64,000 nucleotides of DNA, taken from Undaria pinnatifida. Its lineage: Eukaryota; Sar; Phaeophyceae; Laminariales; Alariaceae. This document shows positions 55,251 to 64,000 of the stretch, piece by piece. The stretch spans positions 7,176,637-7,240,636 of the forward strand of contig JABAKD010000006.1 in NCBI GenBank assembly GCA_012845835.1, in the 5' to 3' direction. The position numbers and the translations under genes are program-made. How positions within the stretch are numbered: the stretch's first letter is position 1; each line of letters opens with the position of its first letter. Under the pieces are notes generated by a model. The model worked only from the letters and a program-made list of their open reading frames with translations. It was not told the DNA's origin and did not search any database.

Positions 55251-55715
55251 TTACGGGGGACCATAGTAAATAGGACCAAATATTGTTAGTCAAAATATAG
55301 AAATATATTGGTTTTTGTGTGTACCGTAGGTCCTATTTACTATGGTCCCCCGTAATAGTCAATGACACAAGGTTTACATACTGAAGTTATTACGGGGGAC
55401 CATAGTAAATAGGACCAAATATTGTTAGTCAAAATATAGAAATATATTGGTTTTTGTGTGTACCGTAGGTCCTATTTACTATGGTCCCCCGTAATAGTCA
55501 ATGACACAAGGTTTACATACTGAAGTTATTACGGGGGACCATAGTAAATAGGACCAAATATTGTTAGTCAAAATAGGGAAATATATTGGTTTTTGTGATA
55601 TTGTTAGTCAAAATAGGGAAATATATTGGTTTTTGTGATATTGTTAGTCAAAATAGGGAAATATATTGGTTTTTGTGTGTACCGTAGGTCCTATTTACTA
55701 CGGTCCCCCGTAATA
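55251..55715. mobile_element. Tandem array of three MITE family C elements
   Basis: TTACGGGGGACCATAGTAAA occurs at 55251, 55390 and 55529, an exact 139-base period that includes the element and a spacer (AGTCAATGACACAAGGTTTA). Each element ends with the inverse, so each can fold on itself. In the third the central ATATTGTTAGTCAAAATAG block is itself repeated three times. Confidence 0.8.
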
Positions 55716-57004
55716 ATATTATTATTCTCGTGCTCGTGATTACTACCGGTACTACTATTAATACCAGTGCGCGCGCTGATTTCATGAAAAAAAAATATTT
55801 TTTTTTAAGGACGTCAGCCGTGAGTTCGACGATTTTTTTTTCGGAATTTTTGTTTGCGCTAAATAAGTAGTACTCGGAGTAAATAAATGCTTTTGAAATA
55901 TACATACACACATACATGCGTTTATTATTTATTTCTTGTTTTTTTACTGAACAGTCAAATGTTAAGATACGGCCTCGAAAGGCCTGTAAGTACTGTATCC
56001 GAATTGGAGATCATTTGGATGGGCTCCGTATGATAAGGTTGGCATTTTTATATTCGGGAAAGTTAGGAATTAGATCGGAGGTACGTGCCTCCGATCTCAG
56101 AAGCTATCCCGGGCTCTGGTGGTGGAAACGAATAAAGTGAGTACTCTCCGAGGACCTGCTCAATTGGCAGACCTGCAGGGGGCACTCTGTGTTCCCCACC
56201 TTTAATTTAACCTGTATGTATGTGGCGTCGACGGCAGGACTAGACTAGATGTTTTTGTTATTCCGAGTGTGCGCATTGCTTTTTTTTTTCCCCAGTTTTT
56301 TTCACAGCAACAACTAACTACTGAATAGTAGGGAAGAACATAGATCAGATGCACCACGCAGCTTGCAAAAGTTGAGTTTCAACCATTCAATCGGTCGCAC
56401 TCACAGCCGACGTTTTTTCAATTTTGTTATAAACTCATTTTGTAGTATCAGTTCACAGAATGACTACCTATTATTATGGAAAAATCGTCCTGTTGACCCT
56501 GACAACACCCAGGGGAGTCACCGACCCATACCTTTCGTGAGGATCAAACATATAACACGCGCGAACGACCTTCCGTAAATCTTGTTCAACTACTACTACT
56601 ACTACTGTATATTATTAGCGCAAACATAGATGTACCACGCAGCTTGCAAAGTTAAGTTTTCGACCATTCAAACGTTCGTACTCACACGCGGACGTTGTTT
56701 GATTTTCATGAAATCAAAAATCGTGTTTTGTTGTTTTGGAGGAGAGGGGAGTAGGCCAGATCTCCTCAATCAAGCGGGGAAAGAGAGAGAAGCCCAGAAC
56801 AAAAAAAGTGGTATGCAAACCTCTCTACTATTATCAACTAACTGTCCTTCGGCGTAAAAAGGCTCCCGCGGCGCTCCATTACAAGTATACCGGGTTGTAT
56901 TCCTAGACTTGGTGGTACCAAATATAACTATCAGCCTGCTTGTGCTTGCTCTCTGGGCACCGTTCGTTGTGTGGTGGGGGTGTCTTGAAAGCGCGTCATA
57001 ATAT
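55716..57004. repeat. CTTGCAAAG-type repeats, no gene seen
   Basis: Related blocks near 55810, 56345-56425 and 56625-56705 share CCACGCAGCTTGCAAAGTT and CTCACA(G/C)(C/G)(C/G)GACGTT. The remaining sequence is unique without a convincing frame. Confidence 0.4.
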
Positions 57005-57110
57005 TTACGGGAGACCCTAGTAAACAGGACCTACGGTGAACACAAAAACCTATATATTCATCTATTTTTACTAACAATATTTGGTCCTATTTACTATCGT
57101 CCTCCGTAAT
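57005..57110. mobile_element. MITE family C, single copy
   Basis: TTACGGGAGACCCTAGTAAA at the left and TTTACTATCGTCCTCCGTAA at the right. Orientation and interior match the copy at 37686. Confidence 0.75.
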
Positions 57111-57335
57111 ATTACAATAGCTTTTTTAGGCAGTTTGGGGCAGGCGCGGGCACGTTCCGCGGAGGATATGTTTTTTTGCTTATTATGCCCCCCCAAGTAA
57201 GTGCCCGACAAACACGGGAATACGTACAGCCCCCTTCTTTCGATTGTTCCCCTTCTTTTTTTTTGCCGTGTGTTTGTTTTTACCGCAGGAAAGGTTCTGT
57301 ACTACACCCTGCCTGTATTGCTCGTCGTCGATGCG

Positions 57336-57370
<35 letters not shown>

Positions 57371-58016
57371 CCTCGCGCGGCGTGTTTGTCGACAATTTTG
57401 TTCATTAGTGCATCTCGTCCTCCTCACTCAGGGGTTGGTTGGAGATAGATGCCGGCACGCGGTCTCTCGATGTGCAGCAGATAATTATTAATGTATTATT
57501 ATTACTGACTGTAGTATGAGCCCACGAGCAAGAAGAAACGATTCGGCAGTAAATGAGTAAGATCAACCCGAGGCAAAATATTCTGGAGACAAAAAACCAT
57601 TAAAAAAAAAAAAATGAATTTAAAAAAAAAAGAAACATATCGCGGCGTCTAGACTTTCTTTTCTTTTTTTTTTTCTTCATTGATTGCCGTTTTTTTTTTT
57701 TTTCCATCTCCTTAGTCAGGGTAATTATAATGCTGTTAACGACATACAGTACTTCGAAGTACATGCACAGTTCGTTGAAAAAAAAAAAAAAAATCTCTTT
57801 TCCTTTTGCTCATCCCTTCTTCTTCTATTATGTTCGCTCTCTCTTTTTTACTTCCTTCTCCCTCCCTACACGTTACTCAGACCCGGGGCTACCAAACAGG
57901 CACTTCTACCCCCCCACTATGTATGTATGGTACATACACGCCTTCATTCTAGTTAGTTCTTTCCTGGCCTCGAGACTCGCATAGAATTGCGTAGAATACC
58001 AACACCAACCATTAGT
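57111..58016. other. No gene recognised
   Basis: A GCCA microsatellite lies at 57338-57366, with several poly-A and poly-T runs. Nothing else was recognised. Confidence 0.4.
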
Positions 58017-58639
58017 GTTAAGGAATTAGTGGGGTATTAGTCCGTTTGACCACTTGCACAGGTTAACCAATAGCTTACCCAAGGTGCCAAATTCGTAGCT
58101 TGTACTAATTTCGGCAGAAAGGGGGCACAAGGGCAGCTGCTTGTTCGACGCACAAGAATGATCGACGTACATACTGAAACCCATACGATAACGCGTGTAC
58201 TGGAAAATTCGCCAAACGAAAAAGCTCAAACATTCCACGAGCACCGCCTGTTTCTTCCCAGGTAGATCACAAAGGAAGGAGCCCCGACATGAGCTCCTAG
58301 AGCACGGTGCCCGTAGTCCAAGGGGGTCCCGCGAAGGACGGTCTGGCACCGACAGCAAGGATGTGCTGGGCGATGGGCTCTCTCAGCGAGCGAAGTCCCC
58401 TTCGAATGTCATTCGAAGGGTTGGTCCCAGTATGCTTGTCCGTGGCATGTCGTGCGTATGCCTCCGAGCCCCAAAGCGCGAAAAAAAAGTACGAGTCGAT
58501 GGCCGATCTTGGGGCTTGTGCTGGCAACTCGCGGATGTGCTGTGCAACATGCTGGCAGAGCGCGGAGCAAACAAGTCTGATGGGTGGGGCTCGGGCAGTT
58601 CCACTGCTGAGTGGTCTATGACCAGCTGGCGGTGAACTG

Positions 58640-59065
58640 ATGCGGCCAAAGGCCGGGACGAGGGGTGTGCTCCGAAGAGCAGTGTCGTCCGCCCGTACTC
58701 GGAAAGTGTCCTCTGTGTGGTGCGTGCCCAGCAACCAACAGGAGGGACCAAAATTCGAGACGAGGAATGTGCTCCGCAGAGCAGTGTCGTCCGCACGTAC
58801 TTGGAAGGTGTCGTCCGTGTGGTACGTGCGCGGCGACCAACAGGAGGGGCCCCTGCCATCTCACTGCTGTTGTGGTCGCCGTTGTAGGAGGAAGGGCGCT
58901 CCCTCCATTGAGAAGCCACCCGAGAAGGAACAGGGGTTGTGGGCTCGATGGAAAGCAAAAGCAAAATCGCTACGAAAAAAAAATCGGAGAAACCGGAAGA
59001 ACGCTGCCACAATAGCACATCAAGCTCGACGACGCCACTTGTTAAGGATTTCAGTGGGGTATTAG
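58640..59065 (+). CDS. Doubtful 141-residue frame with a 34-residue tandem repeat
   Basis: The family is not recognised. Residues about 7-70 hold two copies of a unit beginning R-x-V-L-R-R-A-V-S-S-A-R-T, encoded by two 102-base direct repeats. In this frame about half of the differences between the copies are synonymous third-position changes, more than in the frame giving the Cys-rich reading. The C-terminal part is Lys/Arg-rich. The segment is GC-rich and bounded by family X tRNA-derived repeats at 58017-58085 and from 59035, whose sequence supplies the last codons. It may be a cargo fragment, a coding relic or chance. No introns or targeting signals are evident. Confidence 0.25.
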   Translation: MRPKAGTRGVLRRAVSSARTRKVSSVWCVPSNQQEGPKFETRNVLRRAVSSARTWKVSSVWYVRGDQQEGPLPSHCCCGRRCRRKGAPSIEKPPEKEQGLWARWKAKAKSLRKKNRRNRKNAATIAHQARRRHLLRISVGY

Positions 59066-59412
59066 TCCGTTTGACCACTTGCAACTGGTTAACCAATAGC
59101 TTACCCAAACTAAGCCTTATAACACTCTCCCCCCCTGAAACGGCGGGATAGCAGGTCGGCCGGATATACGGGCGGACCTGTCAATTATCCAAGCCGTTTC
59201 ATTTCCTGGGTATACCGGCGAGAGTATTTTTCAAGTTCGCCATGGGGAAATCAGAAAAAGTTTATTATGGTGGATGTGGGGATCGAACCCACGACCCAAA
59301 AACCCATGGTCTGTCGACGACGCCATTTGTTAAGGAATTAGTGGGGTATTAGTCCGTTTGACCACTTGCACAGGTTAACCAATAGCTTACCCAAACTAAG
59401 CCTTATAACATT
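59035..59412 (-). repeat. tRNA-derived SINE-like family X, one copy plus tail of a second
   Basis: Matches 30822-31230. The minus-strand B box is GGGTTCGATCCCCAC near 59275-59290. The tail AGTGGGGTATTAGTCCGTTT occurs at 59052 and again at 59340, so elements are arranged head to tail. Confidence 0.6.
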
Positions 59413-59663
59413 AGACTATATATAGTGGAGGAAAACAAAATATGCATATGTACCATTTTGATTTTTTTGCCTAGTCCGTCCCTTTTTCTCCGCCGGCGCA
59501 GAGTTTTTTGGTGTGCTTTCTTCTGCAATGCGATCAGACTACCCGTCGGTGTATTATCAGCCGTGTGCCGGGCTCATGGGACGTCCGTGGCGCGAGCTAT
59601 GGCCGCGGAAAGCCGCCGCGACTGGCTCTATTTTGCGGGGTATGAGACACTTCTGTCCCCGGG

Positions 59664-60450
59664 CAACCACACACTAGACGTATTTAAGCCTCGAGGTTAG
59701 GTCTTAAGTACTTCCGACTGGAAGAGCTAGGCCATTCGATATTTCGACCTTAAACGCATAAAAAAAACACCATATGTCTAAAACTCGAAATAATAGTGGT
59801 CTCTTTCAGTACGCATAAAAAGAAAAGCCGAGGAAAGATCAAACTACTTGAAAATAGACTATGATATTTCTGCACTACTCCAGACGCAGATGGCAAGACG
59901 AGGATTTATGTCATGAGTCAGCACATGAGTGGGTGGAAACTTCGAGAAAGACCCTCCCCTGCCCATGCTGTGCGAGCTTGAACAAACGGCCAAAACAAAT
60001 AACTGGTGCCTGGCAAAAACATTGAGTGCTTCGTACTCCATACTCGCTTCATATGTAGGATACCTCGCAGGCGTCTGCCGCCTTCGGTGTGCCTCAGTGT
60101 GGCAGTCAGTACAGCAGCACAGCAGGACTGGCCCTCAACCCGGTTCAATTTCCACCCTCGAAATGTAGGCATCCGTCTGATGTTTCCTCGAGCTTTTGTC
60201 GTCTGAAATGCTGTTGTTTGCTGGAAAATACTCGGAAAATTGCTTCAAATATATATGCACTTGGGCCAGAATGTGCCCAAGTGCATATTTTGGGAAAATC
60301 CACATCTCACCGTGGTCTGCCGTGGTCGTTAGGTCGATAAAATAGACCTATTTTGTAGACATTTAAAACACGATAGGGCTTAATTTGGTTTAGAGCCTAA
60401 AATATAGGCATATCGTCAGGCTTAAATACGTCTACTACACACACGGTTGT
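59664..60450. mobile_element. Non-autonomous inverted-repeat element of about 790 bases
   Basis: CAACCACACACTAGACGTAT then TTAAGCCT at the left matches the inverse of AGGCTTAAATACGTCTACTA and CACACACGGTTG at the right. The interior shows no transposase-like frame. A perfect 14-base hairpin (60253-60288) lies within. The element ends about 230 bases before the OTU gene. Confidence 0.45.
60253..60288. other. Perfect 14-base hairpin
   Basis: ATATGCACTTGGGC and GCCCAAGTGCATAT enclose an eight-base loop. It is not followed by a T run and is far from a gene end, so no terminator role is proposed. Confidence 0.6.
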
Positions 60451-60635
60451 GGAACTTTAGTCCTCGCACGTAGTACATCGGGGTGGCATCAAAATGTATT
60501 TGCGAGAGAATTTCCCCGCACTGCTAGACGCGGGCGCGGTGTATATGTACCCGCTGCAACGACGTGAACTATGTCATTACTGTGAGTTCTCCCTCACAAT
60601 TGACACGGTGGTTACCATACAGCAGTAGCGAAACC

Positions 60636-60655
60636 TGTATAAAGAGATATAAAGT
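60636..60655 (+). promoter_or_regulatory. TATA-like element upstream of the OTU gene
   Basis: TGTATAAAGAGATATAAAG contains TATAAAG at 60638-60644, about 39 bases before the OTU start codon. Position and sequence suit a core promoter with a very short leader, but transcription start data are absent. Confidence 0.35.
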
Positions 60656-60682
60656 AGCAACACAACCCAAGCAAAAGTAACG

Positions 60683-61330
60683 ATGTGCACACAACAGACC
60701 ATATCGGCAACAAACATCGGTATAAGCACGCGGGGAAAAATACTGGACACAGAAAACAAACAACAAATTGACACCAATGATTCCTCTAACAGCAGCGACA
60801 GCAGTACAAACCCATCAGACAGCGAAAATGATCAAGACAACAACAGCGGCAACAATAACAATTCTGGTCAATGGTCCATTATTCCCGAGATTGGTGATGG
60901 TGCATGTTTATTAAGATGTATCTCGCGTCGTGTGCACAACAACCCAGCTTTACATCACATCGTCCGTGCACATATTATTGCCCACATCACAACCAATTTG
61001 TACACCGTTATCCCAGGATCAGGTTTCAACACTTTCCACGACAGCATCTTAGCTGGAGCAAATCAAGAACTTGTGGAAGTCGCTGGATCTCAACCTACTA
61101 CATATTCGAGTGTTGAAGAGTATCTCCACTTCATGTCACAGCCTTACGCATACGCTACAAACGTAGAATTAGTTGCTGCCACGCAGTTATACGGAGTGGA
61201 CTTTCGAATAACTTATCACACCGAGCCTCAGCAATATCCCAACCCTCCTCCTCCAAAAGTCTGTGATATCTTATTATATTATCCACATTCTTTCCACTAC
61301 GCATCCCTCCGATATACACCTTCTGCATAA
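60683..61330 (+). CDS. OTU-like cysteine protease, single exon
   Basis: An uninterrupted frame of 215 residues. Residues 1-63 are low complexity, rich in Asn, Ser, Asp and Gln. Residues 64-210 match the OTU fold: IPEIGDGACLLRCIS at 67-81 carries the catalytic pair D72 and C75 (family pattern GDGNCLFRA), YATNVELVAATQLYGVDF at 157-174 matches the OTU region usually beginning W-G/A-x-x-x-E-L, and SFHYASLR at 203-210 contains the catalytic histidine H205. OTU proteases usually cleave ubiquitin chains; substrate cannot be told here. The start is chosen as the first ATG of the frame, with A at -3 and a TATAAAG about 39 bases upstream. It has no introns, unlike the two long genes in the window, and lies between an inverted-repeat element and a satellite region. 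An OTU domain captured by a mobile element, or a retrocopy, is possible. No transposase or viral gene accompanies it. Family call is confident; expression is unproven. Confidence 0.8.
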   Translation: MCTQQTISATNIGISTRGKILDTENKQQIDTNDSSNSSDSSTNPSDSENDQDNNSGNNNNSGQWSIIPEIGDGACLLRCISRRVHNNPALHHIVRAHIIAHITTNLYTVIPGSGFNTFHDSILAGANQELVEVAGSQPTTYSSVEEYLHFMSQPYAYATNVELVAATQLYGVDFRITYHTEPQQYPNPPPPKVCDILLYYPHSFHYASLRYTPSA

Positions 61331-61670
61331 ATACTTCATCATCATCAGTTAGTTGTAGTCATTCGACTTGCGTCGCCCCCGGGAGGCACGTGTCCACCTC
61401 CCGAAGGGGAACCTTGTATATATGTACGGAGTATATATATAGACTATATACTTCGAAGTATATGTTTTTGTAACAAAACAAGATGACCCCTCGCATTAAG
61501 AAAAAACTCACATAGTACTTGTATATTACACAAGTACCGACAACGCAGCTTGCAAAATATGAGTATTGACCCGAAATTCGTCGCACTCACGGCTGACGTC
61601 CTTGAAACTTTTTTTATAAAAATTGCGTGATATGAGAGTAGATGTAAATAAACAAGAACAGCCAAAAAGT
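61331..61670. other. 3' flank of the OTU gene
   Basis: Includes a CCTCCCGAAGGGGAACCTTG block like those at 12600-12640 and 26960-26980, and an inverted CTTGCAAAG-type repeat at 61540-61615. No polyadenylation signal was identified. Confidence 0.4.
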
Positions 61671-61679
61671 AAGATCCTG

Positions 61680-63357
61680 AGGCCCAATGTTTGGGGGCGC
61701 TGAGAATTTTGAATTAAGAAATTTGGATTAAGAATTCGACGCTAAGATTTTTTTTCATCAAGAATTAGAATTCGACTCTAAGAACTATTTGGATCAAGAA
61801 CTCGACTGTAAAAAAAAAGTGGTCTGAGAAATCGACCGTGATAAATTTGGATTACGAAATCACGGCGTCTCTGTTGTTGTTGTTATTGCTGTTGTTGTTG
61901 TGGTTGTTGTTGTTGTTGTTGTTGTTATTGGTTTTTAATCTTAGGATAATGAAAACCCTAGGTCGCAATTCCTAGTAGTACAATATCGGCCCACGAGCAA
62001 TACAAACACAGCATAAAATAACAAGAACTTTTGCTTGAATGTTTTTGGGACGCTTAGGACCAAAAACCGTTCATGTTAATAATCGCGGCGTCTCCATGTT
62101 CGTGGCCGCTTTCATTTATTTTACATCTCGTCCGCAGGGTTAGTGATGGCTGCAGGAACGACTCGATATAATTTTGGGGTTTCGTACGAAATGGAAAGGC
62201 GGTTTGCTAGGATGATTAATCCCCAGTGCAGGCTGCTTCGACGCCTGTGCTGTGATATATTGATTCACTCTGGCCTTGCTCTACCCCAACCCCTGCTCAG
62301 CGCTAGCTACTGCATGATCTATTGTTGCAGCGCGGACAGGTTTCCCGTCAATGCTGGCCCGGTCTTTGTGATCCAGCCCGGTCTTTGTGGCCCAGTACCG
62401 CCCCCCGGGCAGTTAAAAATCCAGTACATAAACTCAGAACCTGAGGCTTGAAGATTCTGGGGACTCACAAGAAATGGTAATTAAGAAATCGCGCCGTCTC
62501 CGTCTCTGCTTTCACTTTCATCTCGTCCTTACAAGGTTAGCGCTGCCGGCTTGCAGTTCGTTGCACGGCCATAAAACGTCGGACACAAATCACCGCAGGG
62601 CCCACAAGCAAAAAGCAAACAATGCAAGGATCTGAGGCTCGCTGTTTCCGGGACGGTAAGAAGTTTGGATTAACAACACTCGACCCCAAGATATTTTTTT
62701 CTTTAACAAATCGACGCTAAGAAACGTGGACTGATAAGAAATCGCGGCGTTTCCGTCGACGTCTGGTTTGTGCCGTCTCGCGTCCACGGGATGAACGGTT
62801 CCAGCGCGATATTTCGTCGGGGTGGCGCAGGCTTGGCTTAGATAGCGATTTTGACAACAGAACGCCCGGAACAGATGTTGCCGGAACTCGGCCACCGAAC
62901 TAAAAATATGCTCCACGCTGTTACTGCTAGTGCTACTACTGCAGGTGCGCTGAAATTATGCTCAGTACTTGCTCCAACTGCGCTGAAAGTGTGTTCAGTT
63001 TTGTGCTCATTACTTGCTGTAACCGCTCTGAAATTGTGTTCAGTTTCGTTCGGGGGAGGGCAAGGATATTGCCCGACCCCTCCCCGTTGGCGGGCCTCAG
63101 CCAGCTAGATACCGCGGCGTCTTCATCATCAGTCGCTTCGTTTATTCTATCTAGTCTTCAGGGGTTGGCGATGCCGGTGCGGTGTTGGTATCCGCCAGGG
63201 TGGACACGTGGGCACCAGGGCAAAAACCGCACTGCTGACGTTTCCGCGAGACTATCGCACCCGCACAAACGAACGTAAAACGTCACCGAAGAAGCGCGGC
63301 AAAACAAAAAGCGATGAACCGATGATGCGAGAGAGACGTGCACATCGCGTTCCGTTC
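61680..63357 (-). pseudogene. Decayed tandem copies of the terminal segment of the gene at 63358-64000
   Basis: On the minus strand, forms of GGCAGCGCTAACCCTGAGGA followed by CGAGATG and GGAGACGCCGCGATTTCTTA recur near 63170-63110, 62560-62480 and 62160-62080, with weaker ones near 62850-62730 and 61870. Near 63270-63165 the copy keeps CTCGCGGAAACG (DSLAET) and ends with GCCAACCCCTGA. All have stops or shifts. AAGAATTCGAC-like spacers and a TTG microsatellite (61875-61930) separate them. Confidence 0.6.
62935..63052. repeat. Short tandem repeat with GCTGAAATTATGCTCAGT units
   Basis: Three diverged units (GCTGAAATTATGCTCAGT, GCTGAAAGTGTGTTCAGT, TCTGAAATTGTGTTCAGT) are separated by ACTTGCTCCAAC-like spacers. 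Confidence 0.65.
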
Positions 63358-64000
63358 TTACTCCTCCCTATCCTCAGGGTTGGCGCCGGCAGCACGACGT
63401 TCTTGTTCGCCAACGTGGGCATCGATCTGGGCTAGCGTTTCCGCGAGCGAATCGCCCGAAATAGCTGTTGCCGTCACGGGGTTAACATGGATATCGATGG
63501 TCGAAACGGGGACCGCCGAGACCTCCTCCGCGGCAAAAATCGGCTCTTCGCCAACCACCGCTGCCGCCGCCGCAGTGGCAGCAGCAGCGCCCTCTCGGGA
63601 AACGCGCGTCCCATCACCGAAAGGGTGGCCCGCAGAGCCGAACGCTTCCGCTTCTGACTCCCAGGGGTAGACGCCCGAAATAGGTAGTGGGCCAAATCGC
63701 GCCTCTAGTGATTGACGCTGCTGGCTCCCAGAGGCGCCACGGCTGAAGCCACTGACCGTCCGCGAATGAAGTCGTGAAATATACGATAGACGGGGACCCT
63801 CAGCGCCGTCGTCGCCGTGGTCGTAGGTGGCGTTGGTACCGTGGGTCATGTAGAGCTCTCGCAAGGAAACTGATGACGCTGAATCGCTTTGACTTTCGCT
63901 GGCTACCATCGCCGCTTCCTGTTGCTGTGCTGCGGTTTCTTCAGCGGAGGGTGTTTCAGTGTGTTGAAATGGTGACGATAGCTGGTTCTGGATTTCGCGG
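63358..64000 (-). CDS. 3' part of an unidentified protein gene (5' end outside window)
   Basis: On the minus strand the frame is open from the window edge to a TAA at 63360-63358, giving at least 213 residues with no start needed inside the window. I do not recognise the family. The visible part is acidic and low in hydrophobic segments: it is rich in Glu, Ala, Ser and Gln, has an alanine run (AAAATAAAAAVV) and ends in a charged tail, RRAAGANPEDREE. There is no membrane segment or cysteine pattern. GC content is high relative to the flank. Downstream on the same strand are several decayed copies of the last part of this frame (for instance the GDSLAET block recurs near 63270), so the region has been duplicated in tandem. 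It could also be part of a mobile-element protein; nothing seen decides this. The long open frame and the homologous decayed copies favour a real gene. Confidence 0.55.
   Translation of the reverse strand, partial: REIQNQLSSPFQHTETPSAEETAAQQQEAAMVASESQSDSASSVSLRELYMTHGTNATYDHGDDGAEGPRLSYISRLHSRTVSGFSRGASGSQQRQSLEARFGPLPISGVYPWESEAEAFGSAGHPFGDGTRVSREGAAAATAAAAAVVGEEPIFAAEEVSAVPVSTIDIHVNPVTATAISGDSLAETLAQIDAHVGEQERRAAGANPEDREE

Overview
The window is eukaryotic nuclear DNA: coding exons are short, separated by long GT-AG introns, and embedded in dense small repeats. A secondary-plastid alga of the stramenopile (heterokont, possibly brown-alga-like) type fits best. The first gene encodes a signal peptide followed by a Phe at the predicted cleavage point, the hallmark of import into a complex plastid. 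The second encodes a WSC-WSC-CAP extracellular protein, and WSC domains are abundant in brown algae. This assignment is an inference from gene content; no rRNA or organelle marker is present.

Layout. (1) 196-29380, + strand: a six-exon gene for a 319-residue DUF4336 protein (metallo-beta-lactamase-like fold family) with a plastid-type presequence. Only 960 of about 29,200 bases are coding; introns of 9.3, 2.9, 10.2, 3.2 and 2.6 kb hold MITE-like elements, tRNA-derived SINE-like repeats, satellites and, most strikingly, decayed copies of the gene's own exons 2, 3, 5 and 6. (2) 29381-41972: intergenic, repeat-filled, no convincing gene. (3) 41973-51933, + strand: an eleven-exon gene for a 649-residue secreted protein with signal peptide, two WSC domains, an acidic repetitive linker and a C-terminal CAP/SCP domain. 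(4) 51934-60682: intergenic, with MITE arrays, tRNA-derived repeats, and a doubtful repeat-containing ORF near 58.7 kb. (5) 60683-61330, + strand: an intronless OTU-type cysteine protease gene. (6) 63358-64000, - strand: the 3' end of a gene running off the window, followed downstream (61.7-63.36 kb) by decayed copies of its own terminal segment.

I reconstructed all gene models by joining reading frames across splice sites; every junction keeps phase and restores family motifs. The three recognised genes have unrelated likely roles (plastid, extracellular, deubiquitinase-like) and nothing suggests they work together.

The most unusual theme is local tandem duplication of exon-bearing segments, seen in three separate genes. 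In the DUF4336 gene the intact exon is always the 3'-most copy, and degraded copies with remnants of the same C-rich acceptor tract lie just upstream. The second theme is small palindromic or inverted-repeat elements, several in tandem arrays, including head-to-head tRNA-like halves that form near-perfect palindromes.
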